Assembly: GCA_035301485.1 (NCBI GenBank)
Contig: DATGUF010000034.1
Coordinates: 6,396 to 70,395, forward strand
Length of the DNA: 64,000 nucleotides
Origin: CALEAR01 sp035301485
Lineage (GTDB): Bacteria; Pseudomonadota; Gammaproteobacteria; Pseudomonadales; Alcanivoracaceae
Direction: 5' to 3'
Within the stretch, counting starts at the first letter, position 1; each line of letters begins with the position of its first letter. Made by a program: the position numbers and the translations under genes. This document shows, one piece after another, positions 17,872 to 26,258 of this stretch. The notes below the pieces were generated by a model. That model was given only the letters and a program-made list of their open reading frames with translations, was not told the origin of the DNA and searched no databases.

Positions 17872-19344
17872 ATGCAATACACAGACTTACGTGATTTTAT
17901 CCAGCAGCTCGAACAGCGCGGCGAACTAAAACGTATTTCCTTCCCTGTAGATCCCAATTTAGAAATGACAGAGATTAGCGACCGCACCTTACGTGCTGGG
18001 GGCCCTGCACTGCTCTTTGAAAACGTAAAGGGCTACAACACCCCTGTGCTCGCTAACTTGTTTGGCACAGAAAAGCGCGTGGCGTTAGGCATGGGCCGTG
18101 AAAGCATCGAAGAGCTACGCGAACTCGGCGAGCTCCTCGCTTTCTTAAAAGAACCCGAACCACCGAGCGGCTTTCGCGATGCACTATCCAAAGCGCCTGT
18201 GTTTACAAAAGTATTGTCGATGAACCCTAAAGTGGCTAGCAAAGCCCCTTGCCAAGAAGTGGTGTTTGAAGGAGATGAGGTAAACCTCTACGACCTCCCC
18301 ATTCAAACCTGCTGGCCCGGCGATGCAGGCCCACTGGTCACTTGGCCTCTCGTCATCACCCGCGGGCCCAACAAAAAAAGGCAGAACCTCGGCATTTATC
18401 GCCAGCAGCTTATCGGCCGTAATCGCCTCATTATGCGTTGGCTGAGCCACCGTGGCGGCGCCTTGGATTTTCAAGAGTGGCAAAAAGCGCACCCGGGCAA
18501 ACCCTTCCCCGTTACCGTGGCGCTCGGTGCAGACCCAGCCACTATTTTGGGCGCCGTTACCCCCGTGCCAGACACCTTAAGCGAATACGCCTTTGCAGGC
18601 CTATTGCGCGGCAGCCGCACAGAAGTGGTGCGCTGCCAAACCAACGACTTACAAGTGCCCGCTAGCGCAGAAATTGTGCTCGAAGGCGTAATCCACCCCA
18701 ATGATTATGCGGACGAAGGCCCCTTCGGCGACCACACCGGTTATTACAACGAAGTGGAAAGCTTCCCCGTATTTACGGTGGAGCGCATTACCCAGCGCGC
18801 CAACCCCATTTACCACAGCACTTACACTGGCCGCCCGCCCGATGAACCCGCTGTGCTCGGCGTTGCCATGAATGAAGTGTTTGTGCCTATTCTGCGCAAG
18901 CAATTCCCAGAAATAGTGGATTTTTACCTTCCACCGGAGGGCTGCTCGTACCGCATGGCTGTGGTAACCATGAAGAAGCAATACCCAGGGCACGCCAAGC
19001 GCGTCATGATGGGTGTGTGGTCTTTCTTGCGCCAATTCATGTACACCAAGTTTGTGATTGTGTGCGATGACGATGTGAACGCGCGCGATTGGAAGGATGT
19101 TATTTGGGCCATGACCACACGTATGGACCCTTCGCGCGATACCGTACTCATCGATAACACGCCTATTGATTACCTGGACTTCGCCTCACCCGTTTCAGGT
19201 TTAGGTTCCAAAATGGGCATGGATGCCACCAACAAGTGGCCCGGCGAAACAGATCGCGAATGGGGCGAACCCATTGTGATGGACCCTGCAGTAACCGCAC
19301 GAGTGGATGCTATTTGGGATGATTTAGGGATTTTTGACGACTGA
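17872..19344 (+). CDS. ubiD: 4-hydroxy-3-polyprenylbenzoate decarboxylase
   Basis: The 490-aa enzyme decarboxylates the ubiquinone head-group precursor using prenylated FMN made by UbiX. YTDLRDFIQQLEQRGELKRI is the canonical start. The Glu-Arg-Glu catalytic region around YADEGPFGDHTGYYNE and VERITQRANPIYHSTYTGRPPDEPA is intact. Its length is close to the E. coli 497. It is a single-gene unit between the rho terminator and the SlyD-like gene. Confidence 0.95.
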   Translation: MQYTDLRDFIQQLEQRGELKRISFPVDPNLEMTEISDRTLRAGGPALLFENVKGYNTPVLANLFGTEKRVALGMGRESIEELRELGELLAFLKEPEPPSGFRDALSKAPVFTKVLSMNPKVASKAPCQEVVFEGDEVNLYDLPIQTCWPGDAGPLVTWPLVITRGPNKKRQNLGIYRQQLIGRNRLIMRWLSHRGGALDFQEWQKAHPGKPFPVTVALGADPATILGAVTPVPDTLSEYAFAGLLRGSRTEVVRCQTNDLQVPASAEIVLEGVIHPNDYADEGPFGDHTGYYNEVESFPVFTVERITQRANPIYHSTYTGRPPDEPAVLGVAMNEVFVPILRKQFPEIVDFYLPPEGCSYRMAVVTMKKQYPGHAKRVMMGVWSFLRQFMYTKFVIVCDDDVNARDWKDVIWAMTTRMDPSRDTVLIDNTPIDYLDFASPVSGLGSKMGMDATNKWPGETDREWGEPIVMDPAVTARVDAIWDDLGIFDD

Positions 19345-19469
19345 ATTCGCTCATAAAGCCAATCATCCGCCACCGCTCTTAACAATTTATTTTGTAAATC
19401 CCCTAGCCCCATGCCACCGAGATAGGTAGCATGGGCAGCTTCAAATTCATACAACCAAATGGTCTTATC

Positions 19470-19901
19470 ATGCAAATCGCAGACAACACTGCAGTTTCAA
19501 TCCACTACACACTTACCAACGACGCAGGCGAAACCCTCGACAGCTCACAAGGCCAAGAGCCATTGAGTTATGTTCACGGTAACGGCCAAATTATTCCTGG
19601 CCTAGAAGCCGCCCTCGCAGGTAAATCTGCAGGTGACACCTTGCAAGCCACTATTCCAGCTGAAGAAGCTTATGGCCCACGCCACGACGAGCTTATTCAA
19701 GCGGTACCGCGCGAAGCCTTCGAAGGTGTTGACGAAATTCTTCCTGGCATGCAGTTCCAAGCACAAACAGAGCAGGGCCCACAGCTCGTTACTGTTGCCG
19801 CTGTTACTGAAGACACAGTAACTGTTGATGCCAACCACCCACTAGCGGGCGAAACTCTCCACTTTGATGTGGAAGTTGTAGAAGTAAGCGCCGCTGAGTA
19901 A
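19470..19901 (+). CDS. FKBP-type peptidyl-prolyl isomerase, SlyD-like without the metal tail
   Basis: A 143-aa prolyl isomerase/chaperone. The FKBP half (about 1-70 and 120-140) encloses the IF domain (AYGPRHDELIQAVPREAFEGVDEILPGMQF), as in SlyD. It ends after FDVEVVEVSAAE and so lacks the His/Cys-rich nickel tail of E. coli SlyD. I chose the internal ATG because it aligns with the family start. An in-frame ATG 13 codons earlier has a weak AGGT site and remains possible. Confidence 0.88.
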   Translation: MQIADNTAVSIHYTLTNDAGETLDSSQGQEPLSYVHGNGQIIPGLEAALAGKSAGDTLQATIPAEEAYGPRHDELIQAVPREAFEGVDEILPGMQFQAQTEQGPQLVTVAAVTEDTVTVDANHPLAGETLHFDVEVVEVSAAE

Positions 19902-19940
19902 TACGCTACGAGCCCGTATAACTGCGGGCTCGAGCCCTCT

Positions 19941-20080
19941 AGCCGGGCGGGTTCCCCAGCAATGCAGCTCGAAAATCGCTTCATCAGCACCAAGCACTGC
20001 GAAAGACTTTTTTCGACGCACAGGTCGAAAAACAGCTCTTTCTCCGCGCGGTTACCGCAATGCCAGTAAGAGAATGCCGT
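19941..20080. repeat. Direct repeat unit, copy 1
   Basis: About 140 nt beginning AGCCGGGCGG and ending near GCCGTTGTG recur almost unchanged 391 nt downstream, with only scattered substitutions. Inside is a perfect 9-bp hairpin TTTTTCGAC/GTCGAAAAA with a 6-nt loop (20,009-20,032). A second block (GCTTGCTTGCGATGAGATAA then CCGTGCCTGGAACCCG) follows each copy at a different spacing. Confidence 0.85.
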
Positions 20081-20209
20081 TGTGGGGGAATATTAATATT
20101 AAGAACGCCGTTAGCTAAAACGAAGCAAGCTTCATGCTTAGTGGCACCAAACTCCCACACCCACCAGCACCCGATAGCGTTTAAACCTGCATTGAATAGG
20201 CTGGAAGAA

Positions 20210-20248
20210 CTGCTTTTCATCTACGATGGTTTTGTTGATGAAAAGCAG
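20210..20248. repeat. Long hairpin present only in copy 1
   Basis: Perfect 12-bp arms CTGCTTTTCATC/GATGAAAAGCAG around a 15-nt loop. It lies in the ~165-nt segment between the two shared blocks that copy 2 lacks. Confidence 0.8.
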
Positions 20249-20331
20249 ATTCTGCAAGCTTGCTTGCGATGAGATAAATAAAGAACCCTGCCGTGCCTGG
20301 AACCCGCCCGGTTCAAGGGCTCCTACCCTCC

Positions 20332-20471
20332 AGCCGGGCGGGCTCCCCAGCAATGCAGCTCGAAAATCACTTCATCAGCACCAAGCACTGCGAAAGACTT
20401 TTTTCGACGCGCAGGTCGAAAAACAGCTCTTTCTCCGCGCGGTTACCGCAATGCCAGTAAGAAAATGCCGT
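20332..20471. repeat. Direct repeat unit, copy 2
   Basis: The counterpart of 19,941-20,080, including the TTTTTCGAC/GTCGAAAAA hairpin whose loop differs by one base. The trailing block (20,509-20,560) follows after only ~35 nt, so the middle of the unit has been deleted here or inserted in copy 1. Confidence 0.85.
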
Positions 20472-20598
20472 TGTGTGTGGGGGGGTGTTGAAGAATGAAA
20501 AGAACCGTTCGCTTGCTTGCGATGAGATAACTGCCGTGCCTGGAACCCGTCGGTTTAGGGGCCACGAAAACCACGAGGCCCCCTCCGAGTTTCAGCGC

Positions 20599-21939
20599 TT
20601 ACATGTAGCGCGCTAACATCCCATAACCTAGCGCTGCATCATCCAAGCCTTCAAAGCGCGGTATACGCACACGGTAACCCGAGCCAGGCGCTTCCGTTAC
20701 CTTCTCGCCTTTATCGCTCTCCATCACTTCTAAAGTAAAGCGACGGTTACCCTTCGGCGTCATGAGCAACACTTCGTCATTCAGCTCAAAACGGTTTTTC
20801 ACATCTAAATAAATCCAACGATCATCCGCTTCTAGCACTTCACCCACTAACTGCTGGCTACCCAATTTGGAAGTGCCCTGTTCGTAGGTTTGATATTCCT
20901 CTGGACGGTGACGGCGGAAAAAACCTTCCGTGTAACCACGGTTAGACATAGCCTCTAATTCGTCCATCAGCCCCATGTCGAACTCACGCCCTGCCACGGC
21001 ATCATCAATTGCACGGCGATACACTTGCGCAGTACGGGCAGCGTAGTACACGGACTTAGTACGGCCTTCAATTTTCAGTGAATGCACGCCCATTTCTGTA
21101 AGCGCCTTTACGTGTTGCACCGCACGCAGATCGCGGGAGTTCATGATGTAAGTGCCGTGCTCATCTTCATGCATAGCAATGGTGCCACGCGGATCGTTAG
21201 GCTCTTTCAACAAAATAGTGCGTGGCTCAGGAGGCACTAGCTCTTGCGTCACGGGAATTTCCACTCGGCTAGTGGACACCACATCGCCGGTATCGTCCAC
21301 ACGGCTTTCTAGTGGCTTATAATTCCAGCGGCAAGCATTCGTACAAGCACCCTGGTTTGCATCACGGTGGTTCATGTAGCCCGATAATAGGCAACGGCCT
21401 GAATACGCCATGCATAGCGCACCATGCACAAACACTTCTATTTCCATTTCCGGCACTTTTTCACGGATAGCGCGCACTTCTTCAAGGCCTAGCTCACGAG
21501 ATAAAATTACACGCTTAAGGCCCATGTTGTGCCAAAACTTCACTGTGGCATAGTTCACAGCGTTAGCTTGCACCGATAAATGCACTTCAAGATCAGGCCA
21601 ACGTTCACGCACCATCATAATCAAGCCTGGGTCGGCCATAATGATGGCATCCGGCCCTGCTTCCACAATGGGCTCTAAATCGCGCAGGTAAGAACGAACC
21701 TTATCGTTATGCGGGCTAACGTTAGAGGTTAAATAAAACTTTTTACCACGGCTTTGCGCCGCCTGAATACCTTCCGCCAATGCCTCTGCATTTTTGAAAG
21801 AGTTATTCCGCACACGCAAAGAGTAGCGTGGCTGCCCCGCATAGACAGCATCAGCACCGTAAGCGATAGCGTACTCAAGATGTTTAAGCGTGCCTGCTGG
21901 AGACAGTAACTCGGGCACAAAAGGTGAACTATTAGACAT
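20599..21939 (-). CDS. trhP: U32-family tRNA hydroxylation protein (YegQ/TrhP type)
   Basis: A ~446-aa protein beginning FVPELLSPAGTLKHLEYAIAYGADAVYAGQPRYSLRVRNN, nearly the YegQ sequence. HLSVQANAVNYATVKFW, EIEVFVHGALCMAYSGRCLLSGYMNHRDANQGACTNACRW (Cys cluster for an iron-sulfur centre) and HSLKIEGRTKS complete the U32 signature. E. coli YegQ (TrhP) is needed for prephenate-dependent 5-hydroxyuridine formation in tRNA. The label peptidase is historical. I start at MSNSSPF, next to the conserved core. ATGs 7 and 15 codons earlier exist but lack ribosome sites. Confidence 0.9.
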   Translation of the reverse strand: MSNSSPFVPELLSPAGTLKHLEYAIAYGADAVYAGQPRYSLRVRNNSFKNAEALAEGIQAAQSRGKKFYLTSNVSPHNDKVRSYLRDLEPIVEAGPDAIIMADPGLIMMVRERWPDLEVHLSVQANAVNYATVKFWHNMGLKRVILSRELGLEEVRAIREKVPEMEIEVFVHGALCMAYSGRCLLSGYMNHRDANQGACTNACRWNYKPLESRVDDTGDVVSTSRVEIPVTQELVPPEPRTILLKEPNDPRGTIAMHEDEHGTYIMNSRDLRAVQHVKALTEMGVHSLKIEGRTKSVYYAARTAQVYRRAIDDAVAGREFDMGLMDELEAMSNRGYTEGFFRRHRPEEYQTYEQGTSKLGSQQLVGEVLEADDRWIYLDVKNRFELNDEVLLMTPKGNRRFTLEVMESDKGEKVTEAPGSGYRVRIPRFEGLDDAALGYGMLARYM

Positions 21940-22210
21940 GGTTTTCTCTGCAGTATTCATAAGTGGGGGCATGATACCAAACAATGCGCCAGATACCTCA
22001 TAGTCAGTGTATTTTCTTTTTATCGGGTGGCGCTATGCATGCCTTTCATGCTCTTCAAACATCAATCACATATAACACATAGCTATAAGCATTTGAAAAC
22101 ATATTCTTATCAAGCATCTTTAATAATTTTCGCTGGCTGTTAGTATCTAATGCATTCGCAGCATTTTCTTGATAACAATTCTGTTATGGCACAACAAAAT
22201 AGGTAAGAAA

Positions 22211-22765
22211 GTGGTAGATACACAAGAATTAAATCGACGCAACAAAGCCTTCGATGGCCTCGACCAAGTATGGCTATTCGGCTATGGCTCGCTCATTTAC
22301 AAAACCGGCTTCCCTTTCTTGGAACGCCGCCCCGCTTACATTAAAGGCTGGAAGCGTAAGTTTTGGCAGGGGTCTCATGATCACCGCGGCACTGTCGCTC
22401 AGCCCGGCCGTGTTGTAACACTTATTGAAGAAGCAGATGCCGAGTGCCACGGCGTTGCTTACCTCATCAGCCGCGAAGTTTTCTCGTATCTTGATCACCG
22501 CGAACGAAACGGCTACCTACGTTTTTGCACACCGCTCTTCTTTAGCGAAAACGGCGACAGCACAGAGAAAGCCTTAGTGTATGTGGCTACGCCTGACAAC
22601 GCCGCCTACTTAGGGCCCGCTAGCGAGCTTGAAATAGCACGCCACATTGCACATTGCCATGGCGGCAGCGGCCCAAACCGCGATTACTTGCTTAACTTGC
22701 AAGCCGCTTTGAATGCCATGGGCACACCCGACCCACATGTGGATCGCATAGCACAATACCTATAG
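22211..22765 (+). CDS. Gamma-glutamylcyclotransferase (ChaC-like)
   Basis: A ~184-aa enzyme predicted to cleave gamma-glutamyl compounds, in the ChaC subgroup glutathione, to 5-oxoproline. VWLFGYGSLIYKTGFPFLERRPAYIKGWKRKFWQGSHDHRG is the substrate-binding signature, and the catalytic Glu is in YLDHRERNGY. I chose the GTG start because AGGTAAG precedes it by a few nt. An upstream TTG in frame is less likely. It is a single gene with its own terminator. Confidence 0.85.
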   Translation: MVDTQELNRRNKAFDGLDQVWLFGYGSLIYKTGFPFLERRPAYIKGWKRKFWQGSHDHRGTVAQPGRVVTLIEEADAECHGVAYLISREVFSYLDHRERNGYLRFCTPLFFSENGDSTEKALVYVATPDNAAYLGPASELEIARHIAHCHGGSGPNRDYLLNLQAALNAMGTPDPHVDRIAQYL

Positions 22766-22782
22766 TGCTACTCTCACCTCTA

Positions 22783-22814
22783 AATACCCCAACTCACCTT
22801 GGGGTATTTTTTTG
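22783..22814 (+). terminator. Terminator of the cyclotransferase gene
   Basis: The stem AATACCCCAA/TTGGGGTATT has a 6-nt loop and runs into T7. Confidence 0.88.
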
Positions 22815-22835
22815 CCTGCATAAACACTAGGCATA

Positions 22836-22866
22836 AAAAAAGCGCGCCTTGTGGGCGCGCTTTTTT
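22836..22866 (-). terminator. Terminator of aceA
   Basis: The stem GCGCGCC/GGCGCGC is bounded by A6-7 and T6, just after aceA on the minus strand. It can act in both directions. Confidence 0.88.
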
Positions 22867-22888
22867 CGAGCTTAGTTAGACAAATCGA

Positions 22889-24484
22889 TTAGATGTTGTC
22901 GAACTGAGTCATGGTGTTGTCTTCACCAGCTGCTTTAAGTGCAGCTTCACCATGGAAGTACTCTTTGTGGTCGTCACCGATGTCAGAACCAGCCATAGCT
23001 TGGTGTCTAACAGTAGCGATGTTACGACGGATTTCTTTACGCTGTACGTCGCGAGCGTAGCGCAACATACCTTCTTCACCGAAGTAACCTTCTACTAGCT
23101 CATCAGTGGATAGAGCAGCAGTGTGGTAGGTCGGTAGTGTTACTAAGTGGTGGAATACACCCGCTTCAGCAGCAGCGCGACGCTGGAATTCTTGTGCAGC
23201 TACGTCAGCAGCATCACATAGCTCTGTACCGTCGTACTCAGCAGCCATTAGGCGGTCGCGGTCGTACGCAGATACGTCTTTACCTTCTTCAACCCACTGG
23301 TCGTAGGTTTGCTGACGGAAGTTTAGAGTCCAGTTGAAGCTTGGGCTGTTGTTGTAAACAAGCTTAGCTGAAGGCTCTTCTGCACGGATGCGGTCAACCA
23401 TCTCTTTAATGTGAGCAACGTCTGGAGTAGGTGTTTCAATCCAGAGTAGGTCTGCACCGTTACGGATAGAAGTAATACCGTCAAGAACAACACGGTCGAT
23501 GTTGGTTTCTTTACGGAACTCGAACAAGTTGCTTGGTAGACGGTTAGGCTTGATAAGCTTGCCGCCTGTCTTAACAAGTAGCTCACCGTTCTTAACAGTA
23601 GAAGCATCAGTTACTTCTTCGCCTGCTAGGAAGGAGTTGTACTGGTCACCTAGGTCGCCTTCTTCTTCAGAGTAAGCGATCTGCTTGGTGAGGCCCGCAC
23701 CTTCAGAGTCAGTACGTGCAACGATAATACCGTTTTCAACGCCTAGCTCTAGGAATGCGTAACGAATAGCTTTTAGCTTCGCGATGAAGTCAACGTGAGG
23801 AACAGTTACTTTACCGTCCTGGTGACCACACTGCTTCTCGTCAGATACTTGGTTTTCGATCTGAATAGCACAAGCACCTGCTTCGATCATCATCTTAGCT
23901 AGTAGGTAGGTAGCTTCTGCGTTACCAAAACCAGCGTCGATATCAGCGATGATAGGAACAACGTGTGTTTCAAAGCTATCGATTTGATCGATGATTTCAG
24001 CTTCTTTAGCAGAATCACCAGCTGCACGTGCTTCGTCTAACGCGCGGAACATGTGGTTAAGTTCTACAGCGTCAGCTTGCTTTAAGAAATCGTACTGCTC
24101 AGCGATGAGGCTAGGAACAGCAGTTTTTTCGTGCATGGACTGGTCAGGTAGAGGGCCGAACTTGGAGCGCATTGCGGCTACCATCCAACCAGACATGTAA
24201 AGGTACTTACGCTCAGTGGTTTTGAAGTATTTTTTAATGGAAACCATTTTCTGCTGAGCAATAAAACCGTGCCAAGTCCCTAGGGACTGGGTGTACTTGC
24301 TGTTGTCAGCATCGTAAGCAGCCATGTCGCGACGCATAATATCTGCGGTGTATTTGGCGATATCTAAACCGGTTTTAAAACGGTTTTGGAGGCGCATGCG
24401 AACTACTGCTTCAGGCTCAACATCCCAAGTGCCTTTCTCTTTGAGTTCAGCAGCAACCGCTTCAATGTCTTTTAAGTATGACAT
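22889..24484 (-). CDS. aceA: Isocitrate lyase
   Basis: A 531-aa glyoxylate-shunt enzyme that splits isocitrate to glyoxylate and succinate. The catalytic loop reads KQCGH at residues 217-221 (Cys219 is the base), instead of the common KKCGH. DIDAGFGNAEATYLLAKMMIEAGACAIQIENQ, SFNW and a long C-terminal tail match the long-form enzyme of Pseudomonas-like bacteria. It lets the cell grow on acetate or fatty acids. It is transcribed alone from a control region with inverted repeats, and there is no malate synthase nearby. Confidence 0.95.
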   Translation of the reverse strand: MSYLKDIEAVAAELKEKGTWDVEPEAVVRMRLQNRFKTGLDIAKYTADIMRRDMAAYDADNSKYTQSLGTWHGFIAQQKMVSIKKYFKTTERKYLYMSGWMVAAMRSKFGPLPDQSMHEKTAVPSLIAEQYDFLKQADAVELNHMFRALDEARAAGDSAKEAEIIDQIDSFETHVVPIIADIDAGFGNAEATYLLAKMMIEAGACAIQIENQVSDEKQCGHQDGKVTVPHVDFIAKLKAIRYAFLELGVENGIIVARTDSEGAGLTKQIAYSEEEGDLGDQYNSFLAGEEVTDASTVKNGELLVKTGGKLIKPNRLPSNLFEFRKETNIDRVVLDGITSIRNGADLLWIETPTPDVAHIKEMVDRIRAEEPSAKLVYNNSPSFNWTLNFRQQTYDQWVEEGKDVSAYDRDRLMAAEYDGTELCDAADVAAQEFQRRAAAEAGVFHHLVTLPTYHTAALSTDELVEGYFGEEGMLRYARDVQRKEIRRNIATVRHQAMAGSDIGDDHKEYFHGEAALKAAGEDNTMTQFDNI

Positions 24485-24596
24485 GGTCAGTTCCTATAAA
24501 TTAGTTAATGAACACAACGGCTTTGTGATACACAAGAAGTGAACATAAAACACTCCATGCCGTTGCGGGGAGGTAGTTTAACTCATCTTGGTTATT

Positions 24597-24616
24597 TATG
24601 AAGTCAATACTTCATA
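24597..24616. promoter_or_regulatory. Perfect inverted repeat upstream of aceA, possible operator
   Basis: The arms TATGAAGT/ACTTCATA are separated by 4 nt, 112 nt upstream of the aceA ATG, within the 350-nt space between aceA and the divergent hydrolase gene. The size and symmetry suit a dimeric regulator. Its identity is unknown. Confidence 0.5.
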
Positions 24617-24641
24617 TATTGAACATTCACCGCATGAATAA

Positions 24642-24658
24642 TGCTCGATAAACGAGCA
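24642..24658. promoter_or_regulatory. Second inverted repeat in the aceA/gloC control region
   Basis: The arms TGCTCG/CGAGCA have a 5-nt spacer. It may be an operator half of the divergent control region. Nothing else resembling a gene is seen between 24,485 and 24,834. Confidence 0.4.
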
Positions 24659-24834
24659 AAGTTATGCCCCAAAATGAGCATTTACCCCAGCTTAGTACTT
24701 TAAGCGGGCCGATTATACTATATTCGTGCGAAAAATTCTTGGAGATTTTCACCTAAATCATTGCTCTAGATCAGGCTCAGGTTCTTTTCCCTGTTATACT
24801 GCGCTTACTTTTCACAGCATTTTATTCAAATACT

Positions 24835-25476
24835 ATGATTTACACCCTTGTACCTGTTACCCAATTTCAGCAAAACTGCTCTATCTTGCAGTGCAAACAC
24901 ACCAACAAACTCGCTGTGGTGGACCCAGGTGGCGATATAGAAAAAATCCTTGCGGCCATCAAAAAAACCGGGGGTGACGTTGAAAAAATTTTACTCACCC
25001 ACGCGCACATCGACCACGTGGGAGCCACCACGGCTCTCGCAGAACAACTGCAAGTGCCCATTATTGGCCCTCATATTGGCGATAAATTTTGGCTAGATAT
25101 GCTGCCACAGCAGGCGCAAATGTTCGGTTTTCAAGCAGTGGAAGCCTTTGAGCCACACCAATGGCTCGATGGTGGCGACGTGGTGAGCGTAGGCGATGCA
25201 CAACTTGAGGTGCTCCATTGCCCCGGCCATACACCTGGGCACGTGGTGTTTTACCACCGCCCAAGCGCTTTAGCTGCGGTGGGCGATGTGCTCTTTGCTG
25301 GCTCTATCGGCCGCACCGATTTCCCTCAAGGCAACCACCAACAGCTTATCGCCTCTATTAAAGGCAAACTGTTTCCACTAGGCGACGATGTTAAATTCAT
25401 TCCTGGCCATGGCCCCATGTCTGATTTTGGCACCGAACGCCGTACCAACCCATTTGTCAGCGGCCAACACGGCTAA
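24835..25476 (+). CDS. gloC: Glyoxalase II-like metallo-beta-lactamase-fold hydrolase (YcbL/GloC)
   Basis: The 213-aa dinuclear-metal hydrolase has HAHIDH as its metal motif, then HCPGHTPGHVVF, GDVLFAGSIGRTDFP and FIPGHGP, all closely matching E. coli YcbL. This type hydrolyses S-lactoylglutathione, the second step of methylglyoxal detoxification. Length matches (215). No good ribosome site is visible before the ATG. The start is supported by the family-typical opening MIYTLVPVTQFQQNCS. Confidence 0.9.
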   Translation: MIYTLVPVTQFQQNCSILQCKHTNKLAVVDPGGDIEKILAAIKKTGGDVEKILLTHAHIDHVGATTALAEQLQVPIIGPHIGDKFWLDMLPQQAQMFGFQAVEAFEPHQWLDGGDVVSVGDAQLEVLHCPGHTPGHVVFYHRPSALAAVGDVLFAGSIGRTDFPQGNHQQLIASIKGKLFPLGDDVKFIPGHGPMSDFGTERRTNPFVSGQHG

Positions 25477-25499
25477 CCACCCAACTAAGGTATCTGCCC

Positions 25500-26141
25500 A
25501 TGTTTAGAATTATCCTCGCTAGCTTCATCGCTTTATTACTATCAGCCTGTGCCACCACGCCTGAAGTGCAGCACCTTTACGATGGCCCCCAAAAACCAGC
25601 CAGCCAACTGCTAACACTCACCATTCCCACCCAAATAGAAGTGCTCTCTATCAATGAGCAAGCCCTCGCAGGTTCAGCGTCACAGTTTTTAGGTGGCGCC
25701 AAGCAAACATTGCTGCTTAACCCAGGCGAGTACACCGTTACCGGCTATTACAAAGAACTGTGGCTAGACAACACCGACAACCACTATATGGTGCGCTCAC
25801 AGCCAGTGGATTTTCTTGTGAAAGGCCAAGCGGGCGAAAAAGTAGCTATCGATTACGAGCACCCCACCCATACGGAAGGCGCTAAAGCCCTAGCGAAAGA
25901 TTTCCAAGGCTGGGCAATAAACCTCAACACCAACGTGAAAACGCCCTCGCAAAGCAGCACGCAAAAACGCCCAAACATCTTTGCTAGCAACAACGCACCC
26001 GCGGCGCCCGCGCCAGCTAAAAGCATTGAACCTATAGCGAGCAGCGAAGATAACACCCAGCTTTTACCCCTGATGAAAGCTTACTGGCGCGAAGCTACTG
26101 CCGCCGAAAAACGTGAATTCTTACAATGGATTAGCGAATAA
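25500..26141 (+). CDS. DUF2057 family lipoprotein
   Basis: A 213-aa protein with a lipoprotein signal (LALLLSAC-like, here ALLLSACATT, Cys at about residue 18). The core VQHLYDGPQKPASQLLTLTIPTQIEVLSINEQ and LLNPGEYTVTGYYKELW belongs to the DUF2057/YccT family. A Pro/Ala-rich linker leads to a C-terminal motif (MKAYWREATAAEKREFLQWI). The function is unknown. It starts 24 nt after gloC and is probably co-transcribed. Confidence 0.82.
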   Translation: MFRIILASFIALLLSACATTPEVQHLYDGPQKPASQLLTLTIPTQIEVLSINEQALAGSASQFLGGAKQTLLLNPGEYTVTGYYKELWLDNTDNHYMVRSQPVDFLVKGQAGEKVAIDYEHPTHTEGAKALAKDFQGWAINLNTNVKTPSQSSTQKRPNIFASNNAPAAPAPAKSIEPIASSEDNTQLLPLMKAYWREATAAEKREFLQWISE

Positions 26142-26147
26142 CCCCCA

Positions 26148-26181
26148 CACGCTAGCCAGCCCCTAAAGACTGGCTAGCGTG
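26148..26181 (+). terminator. Terminator of the gloC-DUF2057 unit
   Basis: Perfect 12-bp arms CACGCTAGCCAG/CTGGCTAGCGTG with a 10-nt loop lie 7 nt after the stop. The T tail is weak. Confidence 0.65.
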
Positions 26182-26258
26182 CCTTCTATGCATATTCCAA
26201 ACAATTATTAGCAACGCATTTGTTATTCTGTAAAATCCTCTTGCTTCTAGGAGGACAC

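Larger units (their letters stand above)
19902..20598. other. 697-nt gene-free stretch built of a duplicated segment
   Basis: No convincing coding region was found. It opens with a GAGCCCG/CGGGCTC hairpin (19,910-19,931) just after the SlyD-like gene. The rest is mostly two diverging copies of one unit with hairpins, described in separate entries. Confidence 0.7.

Noticed and set aside
20060..20498. Open frames of 70-90 codons within the repeat region after the SlyD-like gene
   Set aside because: They run through the duplicated non-coding units on both strands, lack ribosome sites and have no protein-like composition.
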